Source: Pyrenula massariospora (lineage: Eukaryota; Ascomycota; Eurotiomycetes; Pyrenulales; Pyrenulaceae). Taken from it: a DNA stretch of 64,000 bases. The notes below the pieces were generated by a model, which was not told where the DNA came from, made no database searches, and was given only the letters and a program-made list of their open reading frames with translations. The stretch covers positions 992,001-1,056,000 of the forward strand of contig JAGFMI010000005.1 in assembly GCA_021030905.1 (NCBI GenBank), in the 5' to 3' direction. Both the position numbers and the translations under genes were made by a program. Below are positions 10,266 to 21,951 of this stretch, one piece after another (the first letter of the stretch is position 1; each line of letters opens with the position of its first letter).

Positions 10266-11948
10266 CTAAGACCGCGTCGCCAGAATGTCACCTAGTAGAG
10301 ATCCCAGCTCTCTTCGGTCAGAGTCCCCCGCGCCTTCCCACCCCCAGTCCTCTTCGTCTTGACCGTCGACGTCCATCGCATCTCCGTTTGCCAGGACCGG
10401 GGCATGTGACCTCTTAGGCCCATTCATGGGGTATCCGTCACTATCCTTCTGCCGCAGGACGTCCGCTTGCAGCTCCTCCCTCTCGCCCTCGTCCCATCCG
10501 TTAACGATGACCTCGTCCAGATACTGGGACGCAAACCCCTTCAGTCCCCTTCCCGTGTTCCTCGCTAGCTTCAAGTCAGTCGCCCCTAATACTCTCCTGG
10601 CACTTGTCTCCCTCGCCTCAACCGGAAGCAGCCCATGCTCCCTCCCCCGGCTGATTTCCCCGTCGCGGAAGCCCTGCTCCTCTATCTCCAACTGCCTCCG
10701 ATAACTGTTCGTATAGATCCCATTCGTGAGGCCCGCCGCGCCGGCTCCACCTCCAGCCTGCGTCCCGACGTTCCCGGGCGCGTTGCTCCTCGTGCGATGG
10801 AAGAGGGAGGTAAGGACTTCTTTGATGCGGATCTCAGCGGCGATGGAAACAAGGTCCGCGGCGGCTTGGGATGCGCCGGCCGTGACGGACTCTTCGTAGC
10901 AGATGGGGACCATGCGCGCATAGATGGTGGATGTTGAGGGGAATTCGCCGATTTCGGAGGATAGCGGGGCGGTGTAGCGGCGGCGGATTTCCATGTCCCA
11001 GTCTGGCGGGTGAGCGTTAGTGGTATCCCCTTCCACAGTTGAGAGTATGTGTTTCATGCTCGGCTCGAGAAGCTATGACTGGCAGGAAACTTGAAAAGGT
11101 CGGAAATGCTGGAGTTGGCATAGAGAACTGTCCCAAACAGCTTATATAGATAGCAGAAAAGAGAAACCACCTTCACGTAGACAAAGTATAGTGAAAGTGA
11201 TCACTAAGAGAATAATACTCACTTGTCTTGGTTAGGCCTCCCTTATTAGCCTCAGCAGCATCAGGCCCACGCATCTGCATAGCACTGTGATAGCTCTCCA
11301 GTTGCGCTTTCAACCCCAACCCTCCGTCCATCCCATCCGCACCATCAACCGCGATGCCAGCCGCTTTGAGCCTCCTTCGGTCACGGGGCGGAAGCTGCAT
11401 TACCTCTGTCTTGAGCCTGAGCTCAGCCGCATCTCCACTGAGAGCGGGCTTGGAGCCCAAGCTAGTCTGTGGTTTGTCATTTGCGCTGACCCAGCTTGCG
11501 ACACCACCTTCGGGAGGCTCTCGGGCGCAGTTGAACGCGATCGCACAGATAAGGTTATTGTGGAGGTGTTCGAGGTTGGAGGTTGTAAAAATGTTGTCGG
11601 CAACTTCATTGAATTCGTTGATCGAGAAAATTCCTATGGGAGGAACGATCAGCTCTAACATAGATACCGGGGCTGGGAGTAAGGCTAGGTGATAGAAAGA
11701 TGTTTCCGGTCTGAGGAAGTCTTCTTACCTCGTCCAAATCGTGTGAGCGCATCGTGGTAGCTGCTCCAGTTCAAGGATCCAAGTGCGGACTTTAACTCTG
11801 TGTATACGGGCTCCTCATCTATGCGGAAAGGTACGGTCTTGGCTGCTTTGGATGTACTGGATACAGACGAGTTTAGAGGTTTGGTCGAAGGGAGAGGTGT
11901 AGTTGCTGGTTCCGATGGTCGGCTCAGAGCAGCAGGGTCAATCTGCAT
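10266..11948 (-). CDS. hfi1: SAGA complex subunit Hfi1/Ada1
   Basis: Exons 11948-11729, 11654-11223 and 11002-10266, total 462 aa; introns are 74 and 220 nt, both in phase 1. Hfi1/Ada1 is a structural subunit of the SAGA histone-acetylating coactivator in the nucleus. The sequence follows the fungal family: an IDPAALSRP start, RIDxEPVYTxLKSALG, the conserved WVSANDKP and ELRLKTEVMQLPPRDRRRLK block, then the NWDMEIRRRYTAPL segment restored by the second splice, TRSNAPG, GEISRGREHGLLPVEA and an acidic MDVDG end. The 220-nt second intron is long for this window but gives the family-conserved Asn-Trp-Asp junction. The 3' end of the gene is strongly G-rich on the sense strand. Transcribed in the same direction as the Bre4-like gene upstream of it. 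Confidence 0.9.
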
Positions 11949-12432
11949 CGTGGTAGACTAGGCTGAGGCATCGGCCTGGGCCTCGACGGCTCTTTGCGAC
12001 GAGCAAGTCGCAGGACTAATAGAGACCGATCCTTTTCATAAGAAACTATCAGGTCAAGAATAATAGAAACGAGTGTCCGGGATGCTCGGCGGCAGTCTGC
12101 TCGTGTCGTCGCATGGTGAGGTGGTGTTGAAGACGCAGTCGCGCTACACCCCGGTGAGCGGGCGGACAGCCATACCCAAAATGGTCATGGAGTTGCCATA
12201 TTTGGTCGGTTATGGAGGTGTCTTGGAGCCATCGCTTCACGGATACTCGTTTCATTAGGGTTCAAAAGCTTCCATCAATTAAGCTTGATGTCATGAGAAG
12301 TTCCTTTTCTTGATTACAGCGCTTCTACGAGGGCAAATGTCGAGGAAGACGTCCGCCAAAATCAGTGATCATTTCCAGCGAGGAAGAACTTTGAGTAATT
12401 ATAGTATCAATAAATTTTACCTTCACTATGGC
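11949..12432. other. intergenic, HFI1 upstream region
   Basis: Lies between two minus-strand genes: the 3' end of the Bre4-like gene and the start of HFI1. It should hold the HFI1 promoter. No convincing reading frame. Confidence 0.45.
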
Positions 12433-15400
12433 CTATTGCAACTTGAGTAACTCGTCGTCAAGAACGCCGAAAAGATTCTCTATTTCCTTGAGGACCTCCC
12501 TGATCTCCTGGGAAAGCTGGCCTGTGACTAAAGCTAGAAAAGTTGTTAACATTCGAACGACAGGGGTAGAGTAGGAGCTTTCATACCGTAGGCGTACAAT
12601 AAGCCGAAGTCCTCGTCAGGAGTGTCCTGGACGCCTTGTTCGTGCTTTCGATATGCAAAGATGCGTGCCAAAAGTCGATCTCTAGTGTGCTCTGTATCCG
12701 GAAGAGCATCATTCAAAGGGTATTGTAATTTCATCGAGGACGCAAGTACTACAGATAGTTAGCATCGACTACGGTAGGAGTAGGCTGACGAAGCCGTCAA
12801 CTAACCTGAAAAGAGGTGGCTGATTCTGGCACTTAATTGCTGCCGTTGCTTTACCGTGTATCGAAGCAACGAAGCTTCTCCTTTGCTGGCATTGATGTCC
12901 TTCAAGATGACCACGTTCATGGCATGGAAAGCATCCAGCATACGACCAGTCTTTTGGAGAATTCTGGAATACTGGCTGTCCGGGAAAGGCCCACGCAGAT
13001 CATATTCGGATTTTGCAGAGACCCGCAGCTTTTCTAGCTGGCTCAAGTATCGTTGAAGCTCGAACTCTTCTCGCAAATTCATGTAGGGATGTGGCGTTTC
13101 GCCTTCAATGAAAGTTGACAGAGGATCACGTTTCCATATCAAACCCATCCTCAGCCAGATGAGGCTTAGGCCGTCCTTGAGCTTCCGCCGAGCACTAATC
13201 GGCCAGATCAATCGAGTGAAGATAAGACCCCAAAGAACGCCAGAAAGGACCGCAACCACGCGATGGCCGGCGATACTGGCTATCATTGGATGCGAGCCTC
13301 CCTCATCTTCGTCATGATCTTCGTCTTTGACTGAGAGCGAGTATGCGTACAACGCGGAGAGATTGTAAGTGAGCATAATGAAACGACCCATTGGTCCCTT
13401 CCCACGCCCAACGATAATGTATGCAGTCCAATAGGCCATTGCCCACCCAAAAGCTGCCATGCCGAAGACATTTCCATTAGTGATTGTCCAGCTAAGGACT
13501 GCCATGACAGCTCCGAGACACGTGCCTGTGAAACGCTGCCAGCCGGTCGTGTTCGATGCACCAATCGTCATTGAGCAAACAAGCATGTAGGAAAGTAAGC
13601 CCCACTCACCACGCCAGCGAGAATAAAGGGGGCGCGTGGCGGCAAGAAAAGATGGAAGCGCATAAAGCGCAGCTCCAACTCCGACCTTGATCGCGAATTT
13701 GACGTCTTCTCGGCGGAGAGGTCTGAGAAACTGCCAAAGCTTATAGCCTATTTTGGCCTTCGGAGGGAGTTTCCAGGACCACTGGCTGAGGCTGCGTGGT
13801 CTTTCTTTTGACTCAGGTAATGTCACCTCCACATTGAGATTCTCTGCTTGCCCGAACAAATCTAGCAGACATAAGCTTTCTTCGCGTGTGTATAATGTAC
13901 TGCAGACCTACCGGCATCGGTAGGGGTTGCTCCATGGTCCTTCTTTTGGTTCGACCGCCAGAACTTTAGCCATTTCCATGATCTCCCATCCGGTCGCTCT
14001 TCAACGATCAATTGGAGCTCTTCGAGCGCGTCTAAGTAGTCTCTAATCTGTTCTGCGACTTCCAGAAGTGAAAAACTAAAATGCCCACAGCTAGCTGCTA
14101 CCTCTTCGTAATCAGCCTCTACCTCCATTGGTCTATACTTATCCGGAACCTTTTGATCGTAGACCTGTTTCAAGGCTTCGTTGCGTGAAGAATTGTATAG
14201 CTTGGTCGCCTCTGATAAGCTGTTGCGGAAGTGAGGATTGATGTTGATATTGTATTGGGCAGCCGAGTCGTACGGAAGGTCATCTAAGATCTCTTTGAGG
14301 GTATATGCTAATGACCTCTAGCACGAATGGTTATATGAGAAGCTCAAAAGGTGGATGGATACTTCTTACCATCGACGGCCCAAGTTGGGTTATGAATGTC
14401 TCAAAAATTTCTGCTGGAGAGTTGAAGATGGATTCTTGTCGGCGATGATGCTTCTTTTGCATTTGAATTTGTGGTCTGGGAGACTCGGGATCCTTTGCTG
14501 GATCAATATTCCGAATATCTCTAGGATCACCATCTTCGAGAATGCCCGGTGATTGAATTGTATTGGCTTGGGCATGAGGAGATTCTCCCACGTTTTCCTC
14601 TTCAGACATCTCAGCAATAGCAGAAAGACCGCTATAGTCGCCGAGCATAGAACTGGACCGCGAGATACCATAAGGCGTAAAAGGTGTGACGGATGCGCTG
14701 GTTTGGGCAGAACTAGGTTCACTGCTGGTCCTGAGCCTCGAGAACACAGAGATCGGCTGCTTTAGCAAGCCGAATTGCATGGACGCGGCACTTCGAAGAC
14801 CACCAATGCTTTGTGTGACTCTCTGAACACAGCTTGCAAGCCTCGCCTCAACCTCATATTGCATTTCTGTCCCAGCGACATAATGCTCAAACTTGGCTTC
14901 CCGAAGATTTTTACCCAGATTAGCGGTGGCCTTCTTGTGTCGTTCTACGGCAGCTTTGAATGTATTCTCCTCCAGCTCCGCCTCAGAGCCATTCAAAAAA
15001 CTGCTCGTGATGGAGCCAAGCATGTCAGCCAGTGACGTAGTGACATCGATCATGTTTTGGCGTAGCTTTCGCTTTGCCGATATTGGGAAGACCAGGAAAG
15101 ACACTGCCATAGTTGCCACGACTCCCATTATGATCATTTTCAAGACTTGCGCAATCTTTGCGAATGAGTAGTCGCCTCTTTGTACGGCACCTTCTTTAGT
15201 CAGGACGGTGATGATCGCGAGAGAAGTAAGAGAGCAGGCAATGTTAACCAAGGGGTTCGCTTTGCGCTGTTTCCACCAGCCAACTGCGCCCAACCCTCCT
15301 CCCGCAAACACAATGAGCACTATCATATGGCCGAGTGGCATGAGGTCTAGTACATCAGTGAAGAAGACCGAAACGCTCATACTAGAGACGCAAATGAAGA

Positions 15401-15996
15401 CCGCATAGAGGAAAGCAGAGAATGCGCAAATCAAAGCCTCGTACATGCTCCCTCTTGACCTTGCAGGATGGAAGTATACAGTGATGGTTGCCACCATATG
15501 TTTGCCATCCTGGTGTCCTAGCGTATTGGACAAAAAGGGGACAAAGGTTCCCATGCTGCCCAAGAGATACGCCAGACTGCATTTCAAGACACCCTGCCCT
15601 GTCTCTGACACAGCGAATGCCCGGAAGGCTTCCGCCTTGTTGGCTACCGAGCGTCGCCATCTGGATAGTGTGGAGGGTTCAGTCTGCGCCGATGTCGTAC
15701 GGCGGCCGAGTAGTGGTGTTCTGGCGTCTGGAGAGGCGCCAGCTGGCGAACCGCTGTCATTTTGCCCATCGACGCTGTGAAGGGTTATGCGCTTTTTGAT
15801 TCTTGCGCCGGTCTGGGGGATGATGAGGGATGCCTGCCGGAGCTAAGAAAGCTTCAGTCAATAAAGAATCTTGCAGAGGGCATACCAACAACTTTAATCA
15901 TCAATACGCCTAGAACGGTATACTTACATTCGACCTAAGGAAAGATGGAGAGATCTGAGGATCGGTGGAGGGAGGGCCTGCGTATGACGCGCTCAT
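12433..15996 (-). CDS. multi-pass membrane protein, Bre4/DUF2421-like (ER transporter 6TM type)
   Basis: Six exons: 15996-15928, 15842-14370, 14317-13912, 13861-12806, 12748-12587 and 12533-12433, giving 1088 aa; introns are 50-85 nt. The protein has two halves, each with a block of hydrophobic helices followed by a soluble helical region, as in the fungal family with an ER-transporter-like 6TM N-terminal domain and a DUF2421 region; a fission-yeast relative is linked to brefeldin A sensitivity. The first block starts near residue 100 (GVLKCSLAYLLGSMGTFVPF) and the second near the DVKFAIKVGVGAALYALPSF segment. Conserved second-half features include GEWGLLSYMLVCSMTIGASN. The exact substrate is unknown. 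Start and short last exon rest on frame continuity and splice signals. Divergent from the secreted PAN-like gene. Confidence 0.85.
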
Positions 15997-16771
15997 TACC
16001 AGAGTTTATAACGTATCATTGCCGGCTCGAGTCGCTGTCTTAGACTTGAGGCGAGTGCAATCTAAAGATGTCTCGGATGTGTGGGATATGGATAGAGAAC
16101 ACGAGGCTCTTTTGCGGCTGCTGGCAGCTGAGCGATAACTTGACCAGGGCGTTTGGGAGGATCGGCCCAGCCCCCCAAGCTCCCGTGGCTCCACCTACGT
16201 AGCTCGCCGTCCTCCCTTCTCCAGGAACGCGCATCCACACCCCCTTGACACTTGAGCCACGAGTGTCAACCCGCTGCCACGACTACCACACCCGCGCTTT
16301 GTCGCCGGTAAGCCATGCCGTGTAACGTTGAGAAACCGGAAAAGCTCGTGTTCGACTTACCAAAGGCAGCGATGACGCTTTTCCGCCCGAAGGAGAATAT
16401 ATCTTATCGTTCCGCCTTCTCGTCCCATGTTCCACCAGAAACCGGCCTGTCCCTTGCAAGCTTAAATTTTGTCCTCCACTATAGCCCTGCTCGCCTCTAA
16501 TCTTAGCACGGATTTTCGACATGGAGGGTCAAGCTATCGAGCGCTACTGCACACGAGGAGCTCTTTGTACTCAACTCGGGATCAACCGAACTCATATGGG
16601 ACCCCAGTTCCCAACGGCTCAACCGCATGTCCCCTAAGGGCCCACCCGAAATGTCAACTTTCGCGATGTAGAAATATCATAAAATCACGCTGACGGCCAA
16701 CTTTTCCTGCAGTAGCTCATTCCTCCGAAGGTCTCTCGATTTCTCTCCCTTTCACATTGTCACTCGTTACC
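15997..16771. promoter_or_regulatory. divergent upstream region, Bre4-like / secreted protein
   Basis: A 775-bp region between two divergent starts. A pyrimidine-rich tract at about 16725-16755 precedes the secreted-protein ATG. Nothing else is recognised. Confidence 0.45.
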
Positions 16772-17764
16772 ATGTTGTTCCAATTCATACTTCTCCTAGC
16801 CTCTTTTGCCTCACTACTTGAAGCCAGACCACAAGCTGGCTGCTCAACAATAACAGAAACAAGCCATGCCATAAGGACAACTCGGACATTCACCGAAACT
16901 CCGAGAGATGTCACGGAGAGCACCACCGTCTACACCACCATCACGAGTGCTTCAGAGGCTACGGAGACCTCGACAATCACCAATGAGATAACGCCCTCTA
17001 CGACAATCGAAACCGTTAGCACGTCAAGCTCGGAATGCACGAGTACTGCTTCAACCACAATCACTGAGCCAGCAACCACTACAGTCTACACTGGAGGACC
17101 ATCTCGCAAGCATCGCCGGCAGGACTGCACCGTGACTTCCACAATCACAACTTCCGACGGGACTGTCCTTTCGTATACTACTCTCCCAACCCATACCGTC
17201 ACGAGCGTCCAAACGATCACTTCATATGAAGGAGGTACGCCCTCGAGCACGATCACACTCACTACAACAACTACATCAACCAACACTCGGACTTTGAGCT
17301 ACATCATCGCAACCGGCACCTCCACCATCCCCACAGTCTGCGGCCCCACGGTCACTAGCAATGCGACCGTCGTGACGACCACACAGGCTGCCAAATGCGC
17401 CCCAACGAACCTCATCTCATCCGGCCAAGGGTACGGCCTTGGCAGGGTAGATGAAAGCCCCATCTACCCGAAGGGTGTCTTTGCCACCACCACGACCGAC
17501 GCAAGCACTTGCTGTCAGCTTTGCGTGGATACGCAGTCCTGTGCCGCCAGCTCTTTCCGCGTCGCTGGTAATAGCTGCCATCTGATCTTCACCGTGAACG
17601 TGCAGGACAGCAACAATGTTCCAGAATGCGGTGGGGGTGCGCTGTATGCCTATTATCATTACGGCCCGTTGGAACCGTTGAGCCCTGCGGATACGAGGTA
17701 TATCGTGCAGACTGGGTGTGGAGGGGTTAGCGTGACGAATGACTTCCCTGACGACGGTTCTTAA
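16772..17764 (+). CDS. secreted Thr/Ser-rich protein with C-terminal PAN/apple-like domain
   Basis: A 330-aa single-exon gene. The start at 16772 gives a clean signal peptide (MLFQFILLLASFASLLEA, likely cut near residue 18). Residues about 20-205 are dominated by Thr, Ser and Ile/Val in repetitive TTT/TST patterns, typical of heavily O-glycosylated wall proteins. A basic site (RKHRRQ, near residue 112) fits Kex2-type cleavage in the Golgi. The last roughly 120 residues hold eight or more Cys in a PAN/apple-like arrangement (CCQLCVDTQSCAASSF). No GPI signal is seen at the end, so a secreted or wall-associated form is inferred; adhesion or carbohydrate binding is possible. It converges on the monooxygenase gene with only 105 bp between stop codons. 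Confidence 0.82.
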   Translation: MLFQFILLLASFASLLEARPQAGCSTITETSHAIRTTRTFTETPRDVTESTTVYTTITSASEATETSTITNEITPSTTIETVSTSSSECTSTASTTITEPATTTVYTGGPSRKHRRQDCTVTSTITTSDGTVLSYTTLPTHTVTSVQTITSYEGGTPSSTITLTTTTTSTNTRTLSYIIATGTSTIPTVCGPTVTSNATVVTTTQAAKCAPTNLISSGQGYGLGRVDESPIYPKGVFATTTTDASTCCQLCVDTQSCAASSFRVAGNSCHLIFTVNVQDSNNVPECGGGALYAYYHYGPLEPLSPADTRYIVQTGCGGVSVTNDFPDDGS

Positions 17765-17869
17765 AATGCAAGCCTCCCCTATAAAGTACATGGTATTTTG
17801 GATGGAGAAAAATTTTTAATGTAATGACCTTAATTGACTCAACATTATATACGAATACAAATAGCTCCC

Positions 17870-19456
17870 CTAACCCCTCTTCCTCAACTCCTCTACCTCC
17901 CTATTGGCTTCCAATATCGCCTCCCTCGCCCCCTCCCACCTCTTCCTCCTCCCGGCAAACAACCTCATCACATGCGGACTATCCAACCCATCCATCAGCA
18001 CCCCGCAAAACTCCCTCTCCGCCCACCAAAACCTCCACCCCTGCCACCCATACCCGAGCTTCTCATTCACCCCCGTCCCCGCCGCCCCGTTCAGCCACGC
18101 CTTCCACGCGCCCTGGTTCACGATCTTCGAGTCCGCCTCCCGCCCCGCCACGGCGCGCACCCACGCGTGGTGCGCGGCGATCGCGCGGTGCATGTCTGGG
18201 ACGGAGGGGAGCGGGTAGTTGTTGTTGCCCTTCCAGAGCTGGGCGAGGGCCATGCCGAGGAGGTCGGCGATCTCGCAGATGCCGGTGCCGGCTTTCCACT
18301 GGGTGAGGGTGGCGAGGGAGGAGGCGTAGGTTGGGGGGAAGATGTTTTGGTACAGGTGGATTAGGGGTGGGGTGTCGGCGGGCGAGGGGGGTTGAGATGA
18401 TGAGGGCGGTGGCCAGACGAGGTCGTGGAGTTCGGGGGAGAGGGATGTCCAGTCGGACGTGTAGCCTGTGCAGAGGATGACGGCGTCGATGGTCAGGGTG
18501 GAGCGGTCTTCGAGCTCGACGGTTTGGGGGCCGGTGAAGCGTTTCAGGGAGGGGACGGAGAGCACGGTGCCGGCTGAGAGGCAGCTGATGAGCTTGTCGG
18601 ATATGATTGGGCAGTTGGTGGCGAAGCCTGGGCGGTTTTCGCGGAGTCGCCATTCTGGCGCGATGTGAGGCCAGCATGAGTCTGCGAGCTTGGAACCGCG
18701 GTCGTCAAAAATTCGCTGCGTGGTGGCCGGCGCCCACTGGAACATCGTGGCTAGGAGATTTGCGCGTTTTCGTGAGAAGGTCGCGTCGACTGGGGTGCCT
18801 TTGATGAAGCGTGAGAAGACGTGGTTTCCACGACGGTGCGAGATGTAGATTCGTTCGGCGCCGCCAGCCGCAAGTTCACTGGCACAGTCTGCTGCTGTGT
18901 TTCCGAGGCCAAGAACTAGTACTTTCAAGTTTCGGAAGTCTGGAGGGTTCTTGAAGGCTTGAGAATGGAGGATTTTGCCTTTGAAGAGCTCTTCTCCTGT
19001 AAATTTGGGTATTTGGGGCTTCGAGTATTGTCCTGTAGCAATCACCACCTTGTCAAATGAGATAATGTTCTCGCCATCAGGACCGTTGACTTGGAGCTTC
19101 CAGCACCCGCCAACTTCATCACGCTTAAGTTGAGTGACAGCTGTCTCAAATTGGATGTGTGGATGTAGTTGGAATTTCTCAGCATATAACTCAAGGTACT
19201 CGAGTGTTTCTGACGAGTTGAGGAATATTGGTTTCGTAGATGGAACTGGAAAGTCGGCGAAGCAGTTCTTGAACCTCGATACATTTGCGACAGTAGTAGG
19301 CAAGAGGCTTGTTTGATTCGAGTCTTGGTCAAACCGCCATGCGCCGCCAATAGCATTCCTGCGCTCGAACAAGGTGACCTCAAACCCCTCTTCCAGGAAG
19401 TTTTTCAGCACGGCCAGACCTTGAGGTCCTCCACCGATTACGGCAACAGTGGGCAT
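17870..19456 (-). CDS. FMO-like flavin monooxygenase
   Basis: A 528-aa single-exon gene. It encodes an FAD- and NADPH-dependent monooxygenase of the flavin-containing monooxygenase group. Motifs in order: FAD-binding VIGGGPQG (residues 7-13), the GGAW turn near 38, the group fingerprint FKGKILHSQAF (158-168, fitting FxGxxxHxxxF), the NADPH-site GLGNTAAD (183-190) and a CTGY motif late in the chain. The substrate cannot be inferred; relatives oxidise soft nucleophiles or act in secondary metabolism. No membrane segment is obvious. The C-terminal third is compositionally odd: C-rich, then strongly G-rich on the sense strand. Its 3' end almost touches that of the secreted PAN-like gene, and haspin lies upstream in the same orientation. 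Confidence 0.9.
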   Translation of the reverse strand: MPTVAVIGGGPQGLAVLKNFLEEGFEVTLFERRNAIGGAWRFDQDSNQTSLLPTTVANVSRFKNCFADFPVPSTKPIFLNSSETLEYLELYAEKFQLHPHIQFETAVTQLKRDEVGGCWKLQVNGPDGENIISFDKVVIATGQYSKPQIPKFTGEELFKGKILHSQAFKNPPDFRNLKVLVLGLGNTAADCASELAAGGAERIYISHRRGNHVFSRFIKGTPVDATFSRKRANLLATMFQWAPATTQRIFDDRGSKLADSCWPHIAPEWRLRENRPGFATNCPIISDKLISCLSAGTVLSVPSLKRFTGPQTVELEDRSTLTIDAVILCTGYTSDWTSLSPELHDLVWPPPSSSQPPSPADTPPLIHLYQNIFPPTYASSLATLTQWKAGTGICEIADLLGMALAQLWKGNNNYPLPSVPDMHRAIAAHHAWVRAVAGREADSKIVNQGAWKAWLNGAAGTGVNEKLGYGWQGWRFWWAEREFCGVLMDGLDSPHVMRLFAGRRKRWEGAREAILEANREVEELRKRG

Positions 19457-20123
19457 GATGGGGAAGACAGTAAACTCACATAGTTTCTAATGATGACCCA
19501 GAAATAGACAAAGAAGAAAGTGACCGCAAAACAACGATTGAAAATTCGCTAGAGAAGACCTGGGTCAGTAATTGTGGGTCTCGTTTACCATCCCAAGAGC
19601 ATTTGGCGAGACCGAGCTCCTAGGGCGGGCTCTAGATAACTGAAGGATGCGTCCAATCTACGAGCGTGCACAGCACGAAAGGCGTAGTCAGCCTTCGATC
19701 CTACCTATTTCAAGTTGAAGGTGTTCAAAACATTCATGTAATTTCTACGTAGATGATAGTGACACAGTGCCGTACAGTTGAAAATTTTGTGGCGGAAAGG
19801 CACATCTTCCGAAAGCTTTATCTCTTGGGAGCTTTTCTATGATGCTGGCTCGTAAATGACGGTGTTCAATTTTCGTGCTATAAGATCCAGAAGTTTGAAG
19901 ACCGTAAAGTCTGCATTGTAGAGGCGTCAGCCGTCTCTCGCCTTGCACAATTGAAAATTGGCGAAAAGAGTGAATTTAACGAGGCTTGGAAGGTTTGCAT
20001 GAGAAGATTTTTCTAATTGGTTCAGGTAGTCAAGGCCGCCGACCCTACACCACCGCTATGCAAATTATGAAGAGTCACTTTCCCGAGCTTCTCAGGGCAT
20101 ACACTATAGATAATCATAAAATC
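19457..20123. other. intergenic, FMO upstream region
   Basis: Holds the presumed FMO promoter and the haspin 3' UTR, both on the minus strand. Only short chance frames are seen. Confidence 0.45.
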
Positions 20124-21951
20124 TTAAACATCATTGTTCATGACTTCCTCGATTCTTTCCATGTCACCTTCACCGACCCAACCCAACGCCTCTGCTCGCT
20201 CCACAACGCCCATGGCTCCCTGTTCCAGAAGAGATTCGCTTCGGTCGGATTCAACTAGTTCAGCAGCACATTTTTCCAATCGTGCCTGAAGCTCCATATC
20301 TATCGGGCTCTCAGCACGAACCTTGACGGACGCGAGGAGGCTGGAGAGGAGATATTGAAGCCAAATGTAGTTGGTCCCCGGATAGAAATGTTTCCATTTC
20401 TGGTTCGGCCTTGATGATGCACTAGCAGACTCAACGTGGTTCAGGACTCTGTGTGTAGGAATTAATGGCATTGATCCTGGCATTGGGGCATGAAAAGACT
20501 CACCGTTCATAAGCATCGTTTTGCAATCGTTCCTGATCGTTTGAAGCTTTCCGCCTACGAAACCAGGTGTCTTTCATTTCGGTGGCTGCAATGGTTTCCT
20601 CGTCATTGAGATCGCTGGTAAGAGCAGTTCGAGAGTAGGTGAAGTCAATGATTGTAATGCCTATGCGTGCGGTGCCAAAAGGAGCGGGGTTACTGGAAGT
20701 CATTTGTGAACGATTAAGATTCGGACGCCGAGATCGAACACAGATGTTACTGATGTGTAGGTCGCGATGTTCGAATCGAGTGTTTCGTTCTCCAAGAGCT
20801 AGCGTAGATGCGACAAGCCAGAAGATGTCGTAGATCTCCAGCAAAGAAGGCTCCTCGCGGAGGATGCTTTCCAATTGACGTCCCGCGTAGTCCATCTCAA
20901 TGATTGCAAAGATCTGATCTTCAGAAAAACTGCGCCAGTCTAGACTCTCGTGAGTATGAACTCCTTCTTTATACTCTTCTGCTGCGTCTCTCAGACACGG
21001 CGGGAAAGACCCTTGCACAACGTGCACATCTCTGAACCGTAAAAAGCCGGAAATCTCGTCCATCCGGAGGGATATTTTCACCTCGGAGACCACGTCCTCG
21101 ACTTTGGAGTACTTTCGGGATCCTTTTCCCTTCTCTGCGTTAAGAGGAATAACTTTGAAGACAGCACAAACCTCCGAAGCCATCCAGGTGACCGGTCTCT
21201 GTTGGCTTTTTGATTTTGTGAGAACGAATACTTCTCCAAATGATCCTGACGCGATCTGAGAGAGCATTAAATGTCTCGGAAAACTCTGCCCAAAGCAGCG
21301 AGATGACCGAAATCCGAGGTTGGATAATTGTACCAGTGGCTGCAAATACTTTGGTACTTCTTGAGGCTCATTTTGCTTCAAGACTAGTGGCGACGAACAT
21401 AGAGATCTTGTTGTCTCGACTGATTTCCGGGGGACCTTTCTCTGGATAGTAGTGAGTTTCTTTTGTGTTCTTGAAACGTCCTGGGCACTAATGGCAGATC
21501 TTTCGTTGTCTTCATCCCGGCTCAGCGCTTTGGATGCATCCTTCCTTCCAACAATAGTGCGATCATTCTTCGTGCGCTGATTCTGGGGGCTGACTTTGAA
21601 ATTACATTCTCCATAGTTAGGAGATTTTTCTTTCTCGATTGATACTCTGGAAGGGCTTGGTATAGGAGTCACATTTGTGGGCTTAGTTCTGTTTTCGATA
21701 CCCCTCTCCCCAACGTCAAAGTTCTCCTTCTTAGAGCTCGAGCTCTTTAGTGGTCGACATGATGAGATGTGTTCTTTTGTCTTTCCAGGGGTGTCACTCA
21801 AGGATAGTTCATTGAAAGTTGCTAGGAGCCCAGCCGTGGAGTTCGTCTTTGCCTTCTTTCCGTAGACATGCTGTCGCTTTCGTGGCTGGGCATTTCTGCC
21901 ACTCCAACATTCGCTCAGCGCAGGTCTCACAGGTTCCTTCGAAACTGGCAT
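20124..21951 (-). CDS. haspin-type serine/threonine kinase
   Basis: Exons 21951-20504 and 20448-20124; a 55-nt intron interrupts an Arg codon. The 590-aa product is a haspin-family kinase, which phosphorylates histone H3 Thr3 at mitotic centromeres and so recruits the chromosomal passenger complex. The N-terminal half is basic, Ser-rich and low in structure, beginning with a KKAKTNS-type nuclear segment. The kinase domain occupies about residues 225-590: a glycine-rich loop ending FGEVFVL, the catalytic loop as FEHRDLHISNICV, and ITIIDFTYSR in place of DFG, which is the haspin hallmark. The second exon supplies the family HVESASASSRPNQKW and GTNYIWLQYLL helices. Complete, with no broken motif. 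Confidence 0.92.

Noticed and set aside
9649-10291. Open frames of 75-135 codons on both strands after calmodulin
   Set aside because: They overlap one another, have random-looking composition and run antisense into the HFI1 3' end.
12433-15996. Two or three separate membrane-protein genes
   Set aside because: The pieces join in frame through short GT...AG introns and together match the two-block plan of one family.
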